Source: Synergistaceae bacterium (GTDB taxonomy: Bacteria; Synergistota; Synergistia; Synergistales; Aminobacteriaceae). Taken from it: a stretch of 64,000 nucleotides of DNA. The notes under the pieces were generated by a model. That model had not been told where the DNA came from. It saw only the letters and a list, made by a program, of their open reading frames with translations, and did not search any database. The DNA lies in the NCBI GenBank assembly GCA_017448795.1, contig JAFSKV010000039.1, positions 1 to 64,000 on the forward strand, in the 5' to 3' direction. The position numbers and the translations under genes were made by a program. Shown here piece after piece: positions 34,216-43,252 of the stretch (positions are counted from its first letter, which is position 1; each line of letters starts with the position of its first letter).

Positions 34216-35171
34216 TCTGTACTCACCTCAACTGTATTCTCATCGATGATTCTTGCCCTAAAAGTTGCCCGCCTGTCATCAGCCCTGCGAACCTTGACCC
34301 AATCACCCGGCCTGCCGTCCTCCATCAATACCCCGTCAGTTGTAGCCGATACACCGTTGAACCTCGCTATGATTTTGACCTGCCGCCCGCGCTTGATGAC
34401 CTGTGAGCTTGTGAGATACCTGAACTCCAACGCCTCGCCCTGCTTGATGTTCCTGTTTGCCGTGAAGCCTGAGACTTCCGCCGGGGATGAAGGGTAGACT
34501 CCCGCCCTCGTGATCTTCATCGGACGGGTGAAAAGTGCCTGCGGGTTAATCCTGTCTCCGCGCTTGATGTTCCTTGCGGCTACAAGCACATTCTGCGTCC
34601 ACGTCAGACGGACATTCAGCGGCCTCACTCTCCCGGATGAATCCTGAAATCTTAGAGTTGCCCCTGACGTTCCGGGAATCAGGGTAGTAGGGTCAACAAG
34701 TCTTCCTTCCGGGACTGGAGAAGACGCGCTGATTTCGAGTCCTCCTGTCCACCCGGCCATGTTCTTTAGAGTCGGCACAAGGTCATTCACTGAGCGTTCA
34801 TTACGGGGTGAAGGGTCTGTGAAATTGCCCTCATAGTCAGGCGGCTCAATGCGTGATGAAAGCGGCATCCTGATTTCTAGCCTCACGCCGCTTACGTCCG
34901 ATGCCTCGACTGCCCTCATGACTTCCCGGCGTTCGAGGGTCTGGCCGTCTGTCCACACTTGAACGTTCGCCAAAATGTCGCGTGTACGTTTCATGCCTCC
35001 TGTGATTTTTGCGACTTCTCCGAGCCGTATTGTTCCCTTGCTGGTGTAGATTACTGCGGGGATTTCGAGGATTACCGGGCCTGACTGAGCGGAATACGCC
35101 GGGCAAGCCGCCATCACAGTAACAAAAAGCAGAAGCCATAACAGCCCCTGCCTGCAATGTTCCTTCATCAT
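34212..35171 (-). CDS. flgA: flagella basal-body P-ring chaperone FlgA
   Basis: A 319-residue protein with a signal peptide and a C-terminal SAF/ChapFlgA domain (NVLVAARNIKRGDRINPQALF, GFTANRNIKQGEALEFRYL, and the final VKVRRADDRRATFRARIID). FlgA binds FlgI in the periplasm and assists P-ring assembly. It is longer than E. coli FlgA (about 219 residues) because of an added N-terminal domain of about 120 residues including GEVAKITGG. Located between flgG and flgH. Confidence 0.93.
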   Translation of the reverse strand: MMKEHCRQGLLWLLLFVTVMAACPAYSAQSGPVILEIPAVIYTSKGTIRLGEVAKITGGMKRTRDILANVQVWTDGQTLERREVMRAVEASDVSGVRLEIRMPLSSRIEPPDYEGNFTDPSPRNERSVNDLVPTLKNMAGWTGGLEISASSPVPEGRLVDPTTLIPGTSGATLRFQDSSGRVRPLNVRLTWTQNVLVAARNIKRGDRINPQALFTRPMKITRAGVYPSSPAEVSGFTANRNIKQGEALEFRYLTSSQVIKRGRQVKIIARFNGVSATTDGVLMEDGRPGDWVKVRRADDRRATFRARIIDENTVEVSTE

Positions 35172-35178
35172 GAGCCTG

Positions 35179-35970
35179 CTACCTCTTGAGGCCGTTGGCG
35201 ATTCTCAGAAGGTCATCCGCTGTCTGTATACCCTTAGAGTTTGCCTCGTAGGCTCTCTGCGCAACTATCATCTCCACCATTTCTTCGACAACTTGGACGT
35301 TGGACATCTCGATGACGTTTTGGCGGACTTGGGGCATTCCGTCTTCACCGGGTGCTCCTGTGATGGGCTGGCCGCTGGCGGGTGTCTCAACAAACAATCT
35401 GTCTCCCACTGCGCGGAGTCCTGTGGGATTCACGAAACGTGCAAGCTCTATCTGTCCGAGTTCCTGAAGCTCCGTGCTGTCAGCCGTCCTGACTGTCACG
35501 ACCCCCGTCGGCGAAAGCTGGATGTCCTGCGCGTTGTCCGGGACTGTGATGCCGGGCTCAAGAAGATAGCCGTCCTCGTTCACTATCTGCCCCTGGTCGT
35601 CAATCTGCCATGAACCGCCGCGGGTGTAGCCTATGTTGCCGTTGCCCATGTTGACCTGAAAGAACGCGTTATCCTCCACGATTACCCAGTCTAATGCGCC
35701 GTCCGTGATCTGGAAGTTCCCCTGCACCATGAAGCTCGGTGTTGCCGCTACCCTGGTTCCCAGCCCCACCTGAACCCCGGTAGGCACTACGCTTCCTCCC
35801 TCGATGGGTGCGCCGGGCTCCCGGTAAATCTGGTACATGAGATCCTCGAAGTCAGCGCGGCGTTTCTTGTAGCCCTGTGTGTTGACGTTGGCCAAGTTAT
35901 GCGTTACCACGTCAAGGTGAGTCTGCTGGGCTATCATTCCTGATGCGCTCGTCCACAATGAACGTAACAT
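35179..35970 (-). CDS. flgG: flagellar distal-rod protein FlgG
   Basis: A 263-residue rod protein. Conserved N-terminus MLRSLWTSASGMIAQQTHLDVVTHNLANVNTQGYKKRRADFEDL and C-terminus ending with YEANSKGIQTADDLLRIANGL, the flagellar rod family signatures. No signal peptide, as it is exported by the flagellar type III system. Follows flgF by 72 bases, which contain the repeat-like TAG block, and precedes flgA by 7 bases. Confidence 0.95.
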   Translation of the reverse strand: MLRSLWTSASGMIAQQTHLDVVTHNLANVNTQGYKKRRADFEDLMYQIYREPGAPIEGGSVVPTGVQVGLGTRVAATPSFMVQGNFQITDGALDWVIVEDNAFFQVNMGNGNIGYTRGGSWQIDDQGQIVNEDGYLLEPGITVPDNAQDIQLSPTGVVTVRTADSTELQELGQIELARFVNPTGLRAVGDRLFVETPASGQPITGAPGEDGMPQVRQNVIEMSNVQVVEEMVEMIVAQRAYEANSKGIQTADDLLRIANGLKR

Positions 35971-35989
35971 GATTAATCCCCCTTATTTG

Positions 35990-36042
35990 TGCTGTGATTA
36001 TTCCTCTCTAGCCACTAGTCGCTAATCACTAGTTACTAGCCT
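35990..36042. repeat. short TAG-rich repeat block in flgF-flgG gap
   Basis: The stretch around 36010-36040 is built from closely related 7-9-base units (CTAGCCACTAG, CGCTAATCACTAG, TTACTAG). Similar unit blocks appear at 13590-13612 and 58211-58236. Confidence 0.55.
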
Positions 36043-36870
36043 TTATCCTCTGCTGAATGATGTGATTAGTTTGCTGGTCTGCTCGTCGTGGGTCATGAGT
36101 GCCTTAGATGCCCCCTCATAGATTCTCTGCGCCTCAATCATGCGTGCCATCTCCGTAACAACTTCGACATTGCTGGCCTCAAGCATCCCGGACCAGATTT
36201 TGACGTTGGCGGCTTCTATGTCTTCAGGCTGGCCTGACTGATCCGTAGGCGTGAGAAGGTTATTGCCGTTTTGGCGCAGGTATGTGGGACGCTCAAAGTT
36301 GAACAGTGCGATGCGTCCTATAACCTCGGTCTGATCTTCCCTTGTCACTATGACCTGCCCGGAGCGGTTTATCTGGATACTGCGGGCGTTGTTGCCGACA
36401 TTGAGCGCACCGCCCTCGCCCTGAAGGATAAGGCCGTTGGGGTTGACGATGTTGCCGCTGCCGTCAAGGGTGAAATTCCCGGCGCGCGTGTAATACCTGT
36501 TGTCGTTCTCGTCAGCGACCGCGAAGAAACCCTGCCCGTCAATCGCAATGTCCAGCGGGTTCTCGCTCGTCTTCACGACTCCGGGGAACGTGTCCATAAC
36601 GTCCTCTGAGAATATGGCCGCAAGTGCTACTGACCCGATGACTTCACGGCCCTTGAACGGCATATCAGCGGGCAATACTGTTGTGATTTTGGTCTCGCCG
36701 TCCTCGCTTATCTTCTCGATTCTGTCAAGCAATGCCGAGAAATCCGCAGTCGCTGAAATCCTGCGCTTGTAGCCGGGCGTGTCTACGTTGGCCAAGTTGT
36801 TGGTGATTACGTCAAGGTGAGTCTCCTGAACAAGCATTCCCGACGCGGCTTCATATATTCCTCTGTGCAT
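36043..36870 (-). CDS. flgF: flagellar rod protein FlgF (FlhO-like)
   Basis: A 275-residue rod protein of the FlgF/FlgG class, starting MHRGIYEAASGMLVQETHLDVITNNLANVDTPGYKRR and ending in a helix ASKALMTHDEQTSKLI. It acts in the proximal rod. In Bacillus the mbl-flhO-flhP order puts two FlgF/FlgG-type genes after the MreB homologue mbl; the same order is seen here. Start ATG 36870, 19 bases after mbl. Confidence 0.9.
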   Translation of the reverse strand: MHRGIYEAASGMLVQETHLDVITNNLANVDTPGYKRRISATADFSALLDRIEKISEDGETKITTVLPADMPFKGREVIGSVALAAIFSEDVMDTFPGVVKTSENPLDIAIDGQGFFAVADENDNRYYTRAGNFTLDGSGNIVNPNGLILQGEGGALNVGNNARSIQINRSGQVIVTREDQTEVIGRIALFNFERPTYLRQNGNNLLTPTDQSGQPEDIEAANVKIWSGMLEASNVEVVTEMARMIEAQRIYEGASKALMTHDEQTSKLITSFSRG

Positions 36871-36889
36871 GTGATAAATTCCTCCTTTC

Positions 36890-37936
36890 CTAGTAGCGTT
36901 TTCTTGATGAGCGTTTGAGGTTGACCAGCATTGTTGATTTGCCCGTGCCTTTGAGCCTGTCCATTTCGGCGAGGGCTTTTCCCGTTCCGAGTGCTACAGA
37001 CTCCATAGGGTTTTCTGCGGTGAAACAGTTGATGCCCGTCTGCTGTGCCACGAGTTCGGGCAGACCGTGAAGCAATGCCCCGCCCCCCGTAAGCACAATC
37101 CCTCTGTCGATTATGTCGGCGGACAATTCCGGGGGGGTTAGCTCAAGGACATTCCTTATCCCGTCAACAAGAGTCTGAATCATTTCACCGATGGCCATGT
37201 TGACGGCTGAACTAGTTACCTCGATTTGACGCGGGAGACCCTGCACCAAGTCCCGGCCCTTCACTATCATGCGCTGATCCTGCTCGAGGGGGACGCATGT
37301 GCCTATCATGATTTTCAGGTTCTCGGCTGTCTGGTCGCCTATCGCTAGGTTGTACTGGCGGCGCAAATACCTCATTATCCCCTCGTCGAACTTGTCGCCC
37401 CCAAGCCTGAGAGACTTAGACACAACGACTCCCCCCAGAGAAATCACAGCAATATCCGTTGTGCCTCCTCCTATGTCAACAATCATCTTGCCCCTTGCTT
37501 CCTCGACGTTGAGATTAGCACCGATTGCCGCGGCCATAGGCTCCTCAATCAGGTATGCTTCACGCGCCCCAACCTCAAGAGCCGCCTCAAGGACTGCCCT
37601 TCTCTCTACGTCAGTTGCCCCTGATGGTACGCATATCATCGCCCTGTTGCGGAAGAATTTCTGCGTCCCCTTCGTGATACGCCTCATGAAGTGCTGCAAC
37701 ATTGCTTCAGTCATAGCATAATTCGCGATTACACCATCACGCAGCGGCCTTACAGACGTAATGCTTCCCGGTGTTCTGCCTACCATGCTTTTAGCGTCAT
37801 AGCCTACAGCGAGGATTTCCCCTGAGTCCTGGTCAACCGCAACTACAGACGGCTCACGCAACACAACACCGTGATGCTTCTCGTAAATCAGCACAGTAGC
37901 TGTCCCTAAATCTATACCTATATCAGTTCCGAACAA
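36890..37936 (-). CDS. mbl: MreB/Mbl cell-shape actin homologue
   Basis: A 348-residue actin-fold ATPase. Phosphate 1 motif GTDIGIDLGTATVLIY, phosphate 2 GKMIVDIGGGTTDIAVISLGG, and adenosine-binding RGIVLTGGGALLHGLPEL are intact. MreB paralogues direct side-wall peptidoglycan synthesis. Start is a TTG (37936) with GGGGTGA at 9 bases; the next ATG is far in. It overlaps the SYNERG-CTERM gene by 14 bases and leads directly to flgF-flgG, matching the Mbl-type neighbourhood. Confidence 0.93.
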   Translation of the reverse strand: MFGTDIGIDLGTATVLIYEKHHGVVLREPSVVAVDQDSGEILAVGYDAKSMVGRTPGSITSVRPLRDGVIANYAMTEAMLQHFMRRITKGTQKFFRNRAMICVPSGATDVERRAVLEAALEVGAREAYLIEEPMAAAIGANLNVEEARGKMIVDIGGGTTDIAVISLGGVVVSKSLRLGGDKFDEGIMRYLRRQYNLAIGDQTAENLKIMIGTCVPLEQDQRMIVKGRDLVQGLPRQIEVTSSAVNMAIGEMIQTLVDGIRNVLELTPPELSADIIDRGIVLTGGGALLHGLPELVAQQTGINCFTAENPMESVALGTGKALAEMDRLKGTGKSTMLVNLKRSSRKRY

Positions 37937-38582
37937 ATTTCTTCACCCCTGCAAGTAACATCATCATCAACGCTGTTATCCCCATCCCGGAATCACAGCC
38001 GCTCTTTGTCTCGCTCTCTGTTGAAGGCCGGGCTGTACCCTGCTTCCAGATTGCGCAGTCAGAATTAAGCTCAATGTCGCCTATACTCGTGTCAATGTAG
38101 CCCTTTATCCTGACTTTCCCGGCATTCTCTGAATTGAACGTTACCTGATATGTCAGGCCGTCATCTGTTACAGCCGGAAGAGTGAAAGGCTCGCTTAATG
38201 TCGGCTCAAGCTCAGGGTAAACGATAGGGATTCTGATTCCGTTGGGGAGATTGTCATCCCAGATTTTCACGTCCAAGCCGGATTTGTCGAGAGCGTAAAC
38301 ACGAAGGCCTATGTCATACCCTGTGAGGCAGTCAAGATTTTCGTCAGCATCACGGCGGTTCATCACAGTAACCGTGTCATTGCTCAGGATTTCAGCAACG
38401 TCATCACTGAGTTCTGAGACCTCGCGCTTTGTCAGCTCCATGTTCCCGGTGAGTCCGAGACTGATGCGCACAAAACTCTTCTCCACAAACCCGGTGCCGT
38501 AAATGTTCCATGTCCCGGAAAGCTCCCAGCCTTCAGCACGGAACGCGCCCATCATCATCAGGAGAAGCAGTGCCCTCTTCAT
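37923..38582 (-). CDS. exported protein with SYNERG-CTERM-like sorting tail
   Basis: A 219-residue protein. An N-terminal signal-like segment (residues 1-17), a beta-rich body with several acidic patches, and a C-terminal tail: ETKSGCDSGMGITALMMMLLAGVKKFVRN, that is a GC-x-S-G motif, a hydrophobic helix and a basic end. This matches the SYNERG-CTERM sorting signal described in Synergistetes, where a GC-containing motif precedes a single transmembrane helix. The body has no known family. It overlaps larB and mbl, so it is part of the long leftward operon. Confidence 0.75.
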   Translation of the reverse strand: MKRALLLLMMMGAFRAEGWELSGTWNIYGTGFVEKSFVRISLGLTGNMELTKREVSELSDDVAEILSNDTVTVMNRRDADENLDCLTGYDIGLRVYALDKSGLDVKIWDDNLPNGIRIPIVYPELEPTLSEPFTLPAVTDDGLTYQVTFNSENAGKVRIKGYIDTSIGDIELNSDCAIWKQGTARPSTESETKSGCDSGMGITALMMMLLAGVKKFVRN

Positions 38583-39328
38583 GGCCGCCCCCTGTTTATC
38601 ATAGAGGCCAAATACCCCGCTCCGAATCCGTTATCGATGTTGACGACAGACACACCTGACGCGCAAGAGTTCAGCATAGCAAGAAGCGCGCTTACCCCCC
38701 CGAATGACGCGCCATAACCCACGCTTGTAGGCACGGCGACAACGGGACAATCCGCGAGGCCTCCGAGAACGCTGGCTAAAGCTCCCTCCATCCCTGCGGC
38801 GGCGACAATAACACTTGCGCTCATTATGTCGTCAACGTGGGACAAGACACGGTGCAGCCCGGCAACTCCCACATCATAGAGACGTTTCACTTTGTTGCCG
38901 AGAAATTCCGCCGTCAATGCCGCTTCTTCTGCCACTGGAATATCGCTTGTCCCTCCCGTAGCAACAAGAATGAAACTCTCACCTTCAGGCTGCGGGATTT
39001 GGCCGTAAACAGCGCACTTTGCATCCGGGCGGTAATCGACATTGCAGCCCAAGCGTTGGAGTTCGTCTGCTTTGTCCTGACTTAGGCGGGTAATGAGTAT
39101 GTTCTTCTGGCCGTGTGATGACATTGCGCCGATTATGCCTGCGATTTGGGACGGAGTTTTTCCCGCGCCGTATATGACTTCTGAGACTCCTTTGCGGATT
39201 TTGCGGTGAAGGTCGATTTTCGCGTAGCCTATATCCTCGAAGGGCTGTTCTCTGAGTCTAAGGTATGCGTCATCTACTGTGATATTATGCTCGTGAAGGT
39301 CGTGGAGTATGTGCTTGATGTCAGTCAA
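38579..39328 (-). CDS. larB: LarB, nickel-pincer cofactor biosynthesis carboxylase/hydrolase
   Basis: A 249-residue enzyme of the PurE/AIR-carboxylase fold. LarB carboxylates and hydrolyses nicotinic acid adenine dinucleotide in the first step to the nickel-pincer nucleotide cofactor of lactate racemase. Motifs: RKIRKGVSEVIYGAGKTPSQI, ILVATGGTSDIPVAEEAALTAEFLG, DVGVAGLHRVLSHVDDIMSA and VVAVPTSVGYGASFGGVSALLAML. Start is TTG 39328 (SD AGGTGAG at 6 bases); the longer GTG frame has none. LarC, LarE and LarA are not in the window. Overlaps the SYNERG-CTERM gene. Confidence 0.9.
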   Translation of the reverse strand: MTDIKHILHDLHEHNITVDDAYLRLREQPFEDIGYAKIDLHRKIRKGVSEVIYGAGKTPSQIAGIIGAMSSHGQKNILITRLSQDKADELQRLGCNVDYRPDAKCAVYGQIPQPEGESFILVATGGTSDIPVAEEAALTAEFLGNKVKRLYDVGVAGLHRVLSHVDDIMSASVIVAAAGMEGALASVLGGLADCPVVAVPTSVGYGASFGGVSALLAMLNSCASGVSVVNIDNGFGAGYLASMINRGRP

Positions 39329-39369
39329 GAAAATCTCACCTCGACGAAATGATAGCACACGCAAGGGGC

Positions 39370-39675
39370 TTAATACACCGCGCCAAAATTCGACTCCTCC
39401 TGGTCAACCCTCTCACGGTAAAATATGACCTGCCTGACGACCGCCATAGACGGCCCGTGACGCAGCTTTTCCTTCATCTCATTGACCATTTCCGGCAGCC
39501 CCTGCACCACGACTTCGACTCTTCCGTCGTCCAAGTTCTCAACATTCCCGGTCAGTCCGAGCCTTTCAGCCTGTTCGCAAGCCCAGTACCTGAAGCCGAC
39601 GTGCTGGACTCTCCCGGAGATTAACGCCCTTACGCGGATATAGCTGCTCTTGTCGTCGTAGTAACTCATTCCCAT
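39370..39675 (-). CDS. acyP: acylphosphatase
   Basis: A 101-residue protein with the family core ALISGRVQHVGFRYWACEQAERLGLTGNVENLDDGRVEV, including the catalytic arginine in VGFR and asparagine in ENL. It hydrolyses acyl phosphates such as acetyl phosphate. There are about ten extra residues before the fold. It overlaps the SMUG1 gene by 10 bases and precedes larB, a translationally tight run. Confidence 0.92.
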   Translation of the reverse strand: MGMSYYDDKSSYIRVRALISGRVQHVGFRYWACEQAERLGLTGNVENLDDGRVEVVVQGLPEMVNEMKEKLRHGPSMAVVRQVIFYRERVDQEESNFGAVY

Positions 39676-40409
39676 ACCCCCAATGATGAAAGCTGACGTG
39701 TAACCTGCCCTGCCCAGTCTTTGTTCGCGCGTGGATTGGCGGGGCTTGGGTGAAGTATCCTGATGATGTCAGGGCGGCCGTAAGCCAGCGAGTACTGGAG
39801 TGATGACTTCGCCCGCTGGAATGCGAATGTCCCGATGCCTATAACGTAGTCAGGCCTGAGAATCTCGACCGCTTCAATCAGCGCGTCATCACAGAGCCTG
39901 CACAGTTCATCGCGTTCTGGAGGATTGAGCTTGTCGGGGGTAAGGTTGCGGATGCTTCCTGCGTCAGTCCTGCCCAAGAAGAGAAGAGGGCAATAGTTGA
40001 GGACGAAATGAGACGCGAAGAAGTTATCAGCCTTGCCGAATTTTTCCCGGAAGAGTCCCCATAATCTTTTGCCGCTGACCTCAGACCTTCCGCAGTCAAG
40101 GCCGTGAACGGGGTATGAGACGTGAGTATCTTGCGGGGTGAAAACGCGTATTGATGTTATGCCGAGAAATTCGCGGACTGAATTGACCTCGCCGAAGGGG
40201 ATTCCTGTCTGAGCCATTCCCCAAGGGCCAGGATTGATTCCGACAAAGACAACGCGCTTCCTTCCCTCCGAGAATTTCGCGTACTGCCTGAAACCGTCCC
40301 AAGCATAGCTGAGAGGGTTATAGACGAACTCGGCAGGGTATGAAAAGCTGAGCCTGCCCACGTCATCACAAAGACGCTGGTAAATTCTGAGTATGTGCAA
40401 AGTGTTCAT
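39666..40409 (-). CDS. SMUG1-like single-strand-selective uracil-DNA glycosylase
   Basis: A 247-residue uracil-DNA glycosylase. The uracil-binding segment VFVGINPGPWGMAQTGIPFGEV and the C-terminal HPSPANPRANKDW match SMUG1 rather than Ung. It removes uracil and oxidised pyrimidines to begin base excision repair. SMUG1 is mostly found in animals but occurs in some bacteria. First gene of the leftward operon that leads through acyP, larB and mbl to flagellar genes. Confidence 0.88.
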   Translation of the reverse strand: MNTLHILRIYQRLCDDVGRLSFSYPAEFVYNPLSYAWDGFRQYAKFSEGRKRVVFVGINPGPWGMAQTGIPFGEVNSVREFLGITSIRVFTPQDTHVSYPVHGLDCGRSEVSGKRLWGLFREKFGKADNFFASHFVLNYCPLLFLGRTDAGSIRNLTPDKLNPPERDELCRLCDDALIEAVEILRPDYVIGIGTFAFQRAKSSLQYSLAYGRPDIIRILHPSPANPRANKDWAGQVTRQLSSLGVWE

Positions 40410-40434
40410 GATGGGTATATTTTACACGCGGGAC

Positions 40435-40466
40435 AAAAAAATTCCCGGCATATTTCATCTGGGAAT
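40435..40466 (-). terminator. intrinsic terminator downstream of peptidase pseudogene
   Basis: Minus strand: ATTCCC, 14-base loop, GGGAAT, six T residues, before the SMUG1 gene. Confidence 0.8.
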
Positions 40467-40512
40467 CCCTGTTCCTGCCTAGCTAGTCTATTGCCGGAGC
40501 CTCAGCACTGAT

Positions 40513-43252
40513 TTAGTTTGTGGTGTAGCGGCTGCCCTTCCTGTTTATCCTGAACACGTCCCAGTAAGCCCCGGCTGAATCATCATCAGGGGGCGAGTAT
40601 TTCCTGAGGAGGCTTCCTTTGTAGTAGAGCCAGACTTTCGGCTTCGCCCCGTTCCAGCCGGCATCATCACCGCCAGACGGATTCCAGTGGACATAGAACC
40701 TGTATTCCGTCGAGGCAAAATGAGTGAACGATATGAACCTTGTCCTTCCGCTGTCAGATGAGGAATAGAGTCCTGACTCCCTTCCGTTGGGCGCGTATGT
40801 CTGTGTTGAGGACGGGCTTATCTCCTGCTGTGAGCTGCCGGAGTACTTTATCAGCATGTGGGGGTCGAGGAATGACTTTGTGCTGACAAGGTAGAGGGCA
40901 TATTTCGTGCTGGCTGTGCTGTGGAGAGTCCTGAAGATGTTTCTCGTTGTCCCGGTTCCGGGGGGGACGGTGACCTTGAAGCTGTGGGAGTCGAACCCGG
41001 TCTTGTAGGCGTACACTGTATAGTACCCTGAGCCGAGGCCGCTGAACGTGTACTTTCCTGACGACGCGGACGAAGGCGGCCGTGATATGTCGGAATAATC
41101 GTTCTTTACGCTGACGCTCGCGCCGCTCACATACTTTCCGCCCGTGTCAGTGAGATACACATCGAGAGTCCCTGTGCCCGTCTTCACCAGCTCAACGTCA
41201 AGCCTGGCTTCCTTTTCCGCCGGGACATATACCCTTGTCCTGTTAGGCCTGTAGTTCCCGGAATATGGATTGACCGTTACGGTGTAATTGCCCGGGTCTG
41301 CGCTGACGGTGAAATTGCCTTTGGAGTCCATCATCGCGCTGAACTCAAGAAGCCCTGAGCTTCCCACAAGGCTGACCATTACGCTGCCAGGCACAACTGT
41401 TCCGTCGTCCCAGTCCTCAATGCCGCCCTTCAGAGTGCCCTGTGCCTCAGTTATGCCGAGACTGTCAAACGCTTTCCTTATCGTGATGATTTTCGTCTCA
41501 GCAAGCCTCATCTGACGCGCCGCCCTGATCACATTCCTCCTGACTGTGTGGAAGTTAGACGTGCTGTCTAGCCCCAGGTTTAGGGACTTGTACCAGACCC
41601 TTCCGAGCTCGTGCCATGTGAGAGCCTGAGATGTTGACCGCCCGATTTTTGATGCCCCGTCCTGATGCATGAGGTAAGCCGCGTGAGTAACAAGCCTGCA
41701 ATAAGTGTGGCAGCCGTTGCCGTCGTTGCCGTAATATTGGGCGGGAACAGTCCTGTAATGTTCGTAGAGCTCATCAACCGTCTTTATCCCGGCGAGCCCG
41801 AAGCTGCTGTCTGCCCCGTCAGAGAGGCTCTTCACGGAAATATCTTCTCTTGCGTCGCGGAGGCAGGTCTTCTTGTCGATGAAGTACGTTATGCCTGTCT
41901 CGGGGTCGCTGTCACTGTTGCGTTCCGGTAGGGTATTCCGCCCGTAACATAGTAGAGCACCGCATGGCCCGTTTCGTGCGCGAGAGTGTCGAGGCCTATT
42001 GCCCGTGTGTGGTCATACAGCGATGAGTTGCCGATGTCGCCGACGCTTATAGTCTCGCTGCCGGAGCTCCAGCAGGCATTGTCCGACATGTCAGAAGCGT
42101 GTGTCACGAGGTTCACTGTCATTCCTTTTCCGTCAAGGGAGTCCCTGCCGAAGGTGTCCTTCCACCATTTTATGACCGTCCTCATGGTCGTGTACGCTGA
42201 AATCTGGTGCTGATCTGTCCACGAGTCAAGATAGCCCCATGCGCTTCTGGGAATATTGCTGTCGCTCTTGCTGCCTGAATATATGATCACTTCCGGCAAG
42301 TCTCCTGTTCCGCTGTCCCTCATGTACTTTGTGTAGTTTTTGCCTTGCACCGTAACGGGGAAAGTTGGGTAGTTTCTCAGCTCATCACGCCCGTAATTGT
42401 AGGTGGTCCACGTGCATGTGTTGGAGAAGGCCATTAGCACGGACAAGTCATTCGCGCTGACTATGACGGTCTCGTCGATGCCCGGGTCTGAGACTTTCAC
42501 GGCGTAAGCCGGGACAGGATTCGACTCGTAACCGTCCAGCGAGTAGATGATTTTCCGGGCCTCTGACGCAAGGTTGAGCTGAGGAAGTCCGAGTCCCCTG
42601 AAGCGTTCGCTGAGACCATGAACGTCCTTCCGTAAACATCAAGAGGCTCCCCCGCCACGCTGTAAACCTGCCGGAACGAGTACTGCGAGCCGTATTCATC
42701 CTGCGCTACATTCAGGGGTAATGCCTCCGCGTAAGGGTCAGCGATTCCCAGAGCGTCATGAATCCCGTAAGCGGCATCAAGAGCGTCGTCGGCATTTGTG
42801 ATTGTGAGCTCCGAAAATTTCCCGTCAACATGCCTGACCTGCCCGCCGTCGCCAGCGTACACAATGCTGAAGGCATCATTGCTCTCGTTCATGGCCTCTA
42901 TTATCTCGGCGGTGAAAGGGTCTTCATCCGCGCTTGCCCTGACGCTTGAGACTGTCCGGGCTCTGGCTTTTATGACCCTGAGCTTGAACTCTTTGCTTGC
43001 TGACCTGCCGCCGCCTGTTACTGTCGCGGTAAGTTTCACGGCGGAGTCGCTCCCTGAAGGCCTGGTTACATTCCCTGTGCCTGAGACGTATTTTGACCTT
43101 GCGGACGGACTCGCCTTCAGGGATTGCCCCGCACACGCAGCCGTCCTATGACTGTCATCTGTAACACGGCCGTATTTCGTGACGACAGAAGAATGCCCCT
43201 CATGTCTTCTTGCGGCTGATACTGTGAGTGTTACTTGTTCCTGTGCTTCCAT
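40513..43252 (-). pseudogene. thermolysin-like M4 metallopeptidase, decayed
   Basis: Three frames form one old protein. N-terminal part (from 43252): an Ig-like (aBig_2-type) domain with YVSGTGNVTRPSGSDS and LTATVTGGGRSASKEFKLRVIK, then an FTP-type propeptide ending VYGRTFMVSANASGDSDFLSST. A one-base loss near 42562 shifts the frame into ASEARKIIYSLDGYES and the zinc site AHETGHAVLYYVTGGIPYRN. A second shift near 41920 follows, and the expected ESGAINEA segment with the third zinc ligand is missing. The third frame resumes NSDSDPETGITYF and carries the M4 C-terminal domain, carboxypeptidase-regulatory-like domains and a terminal beta domain. The 5' end is cut by the methyltransferase gene at 43231 and lacks a signal peptide. 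Confidence 0.85.
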
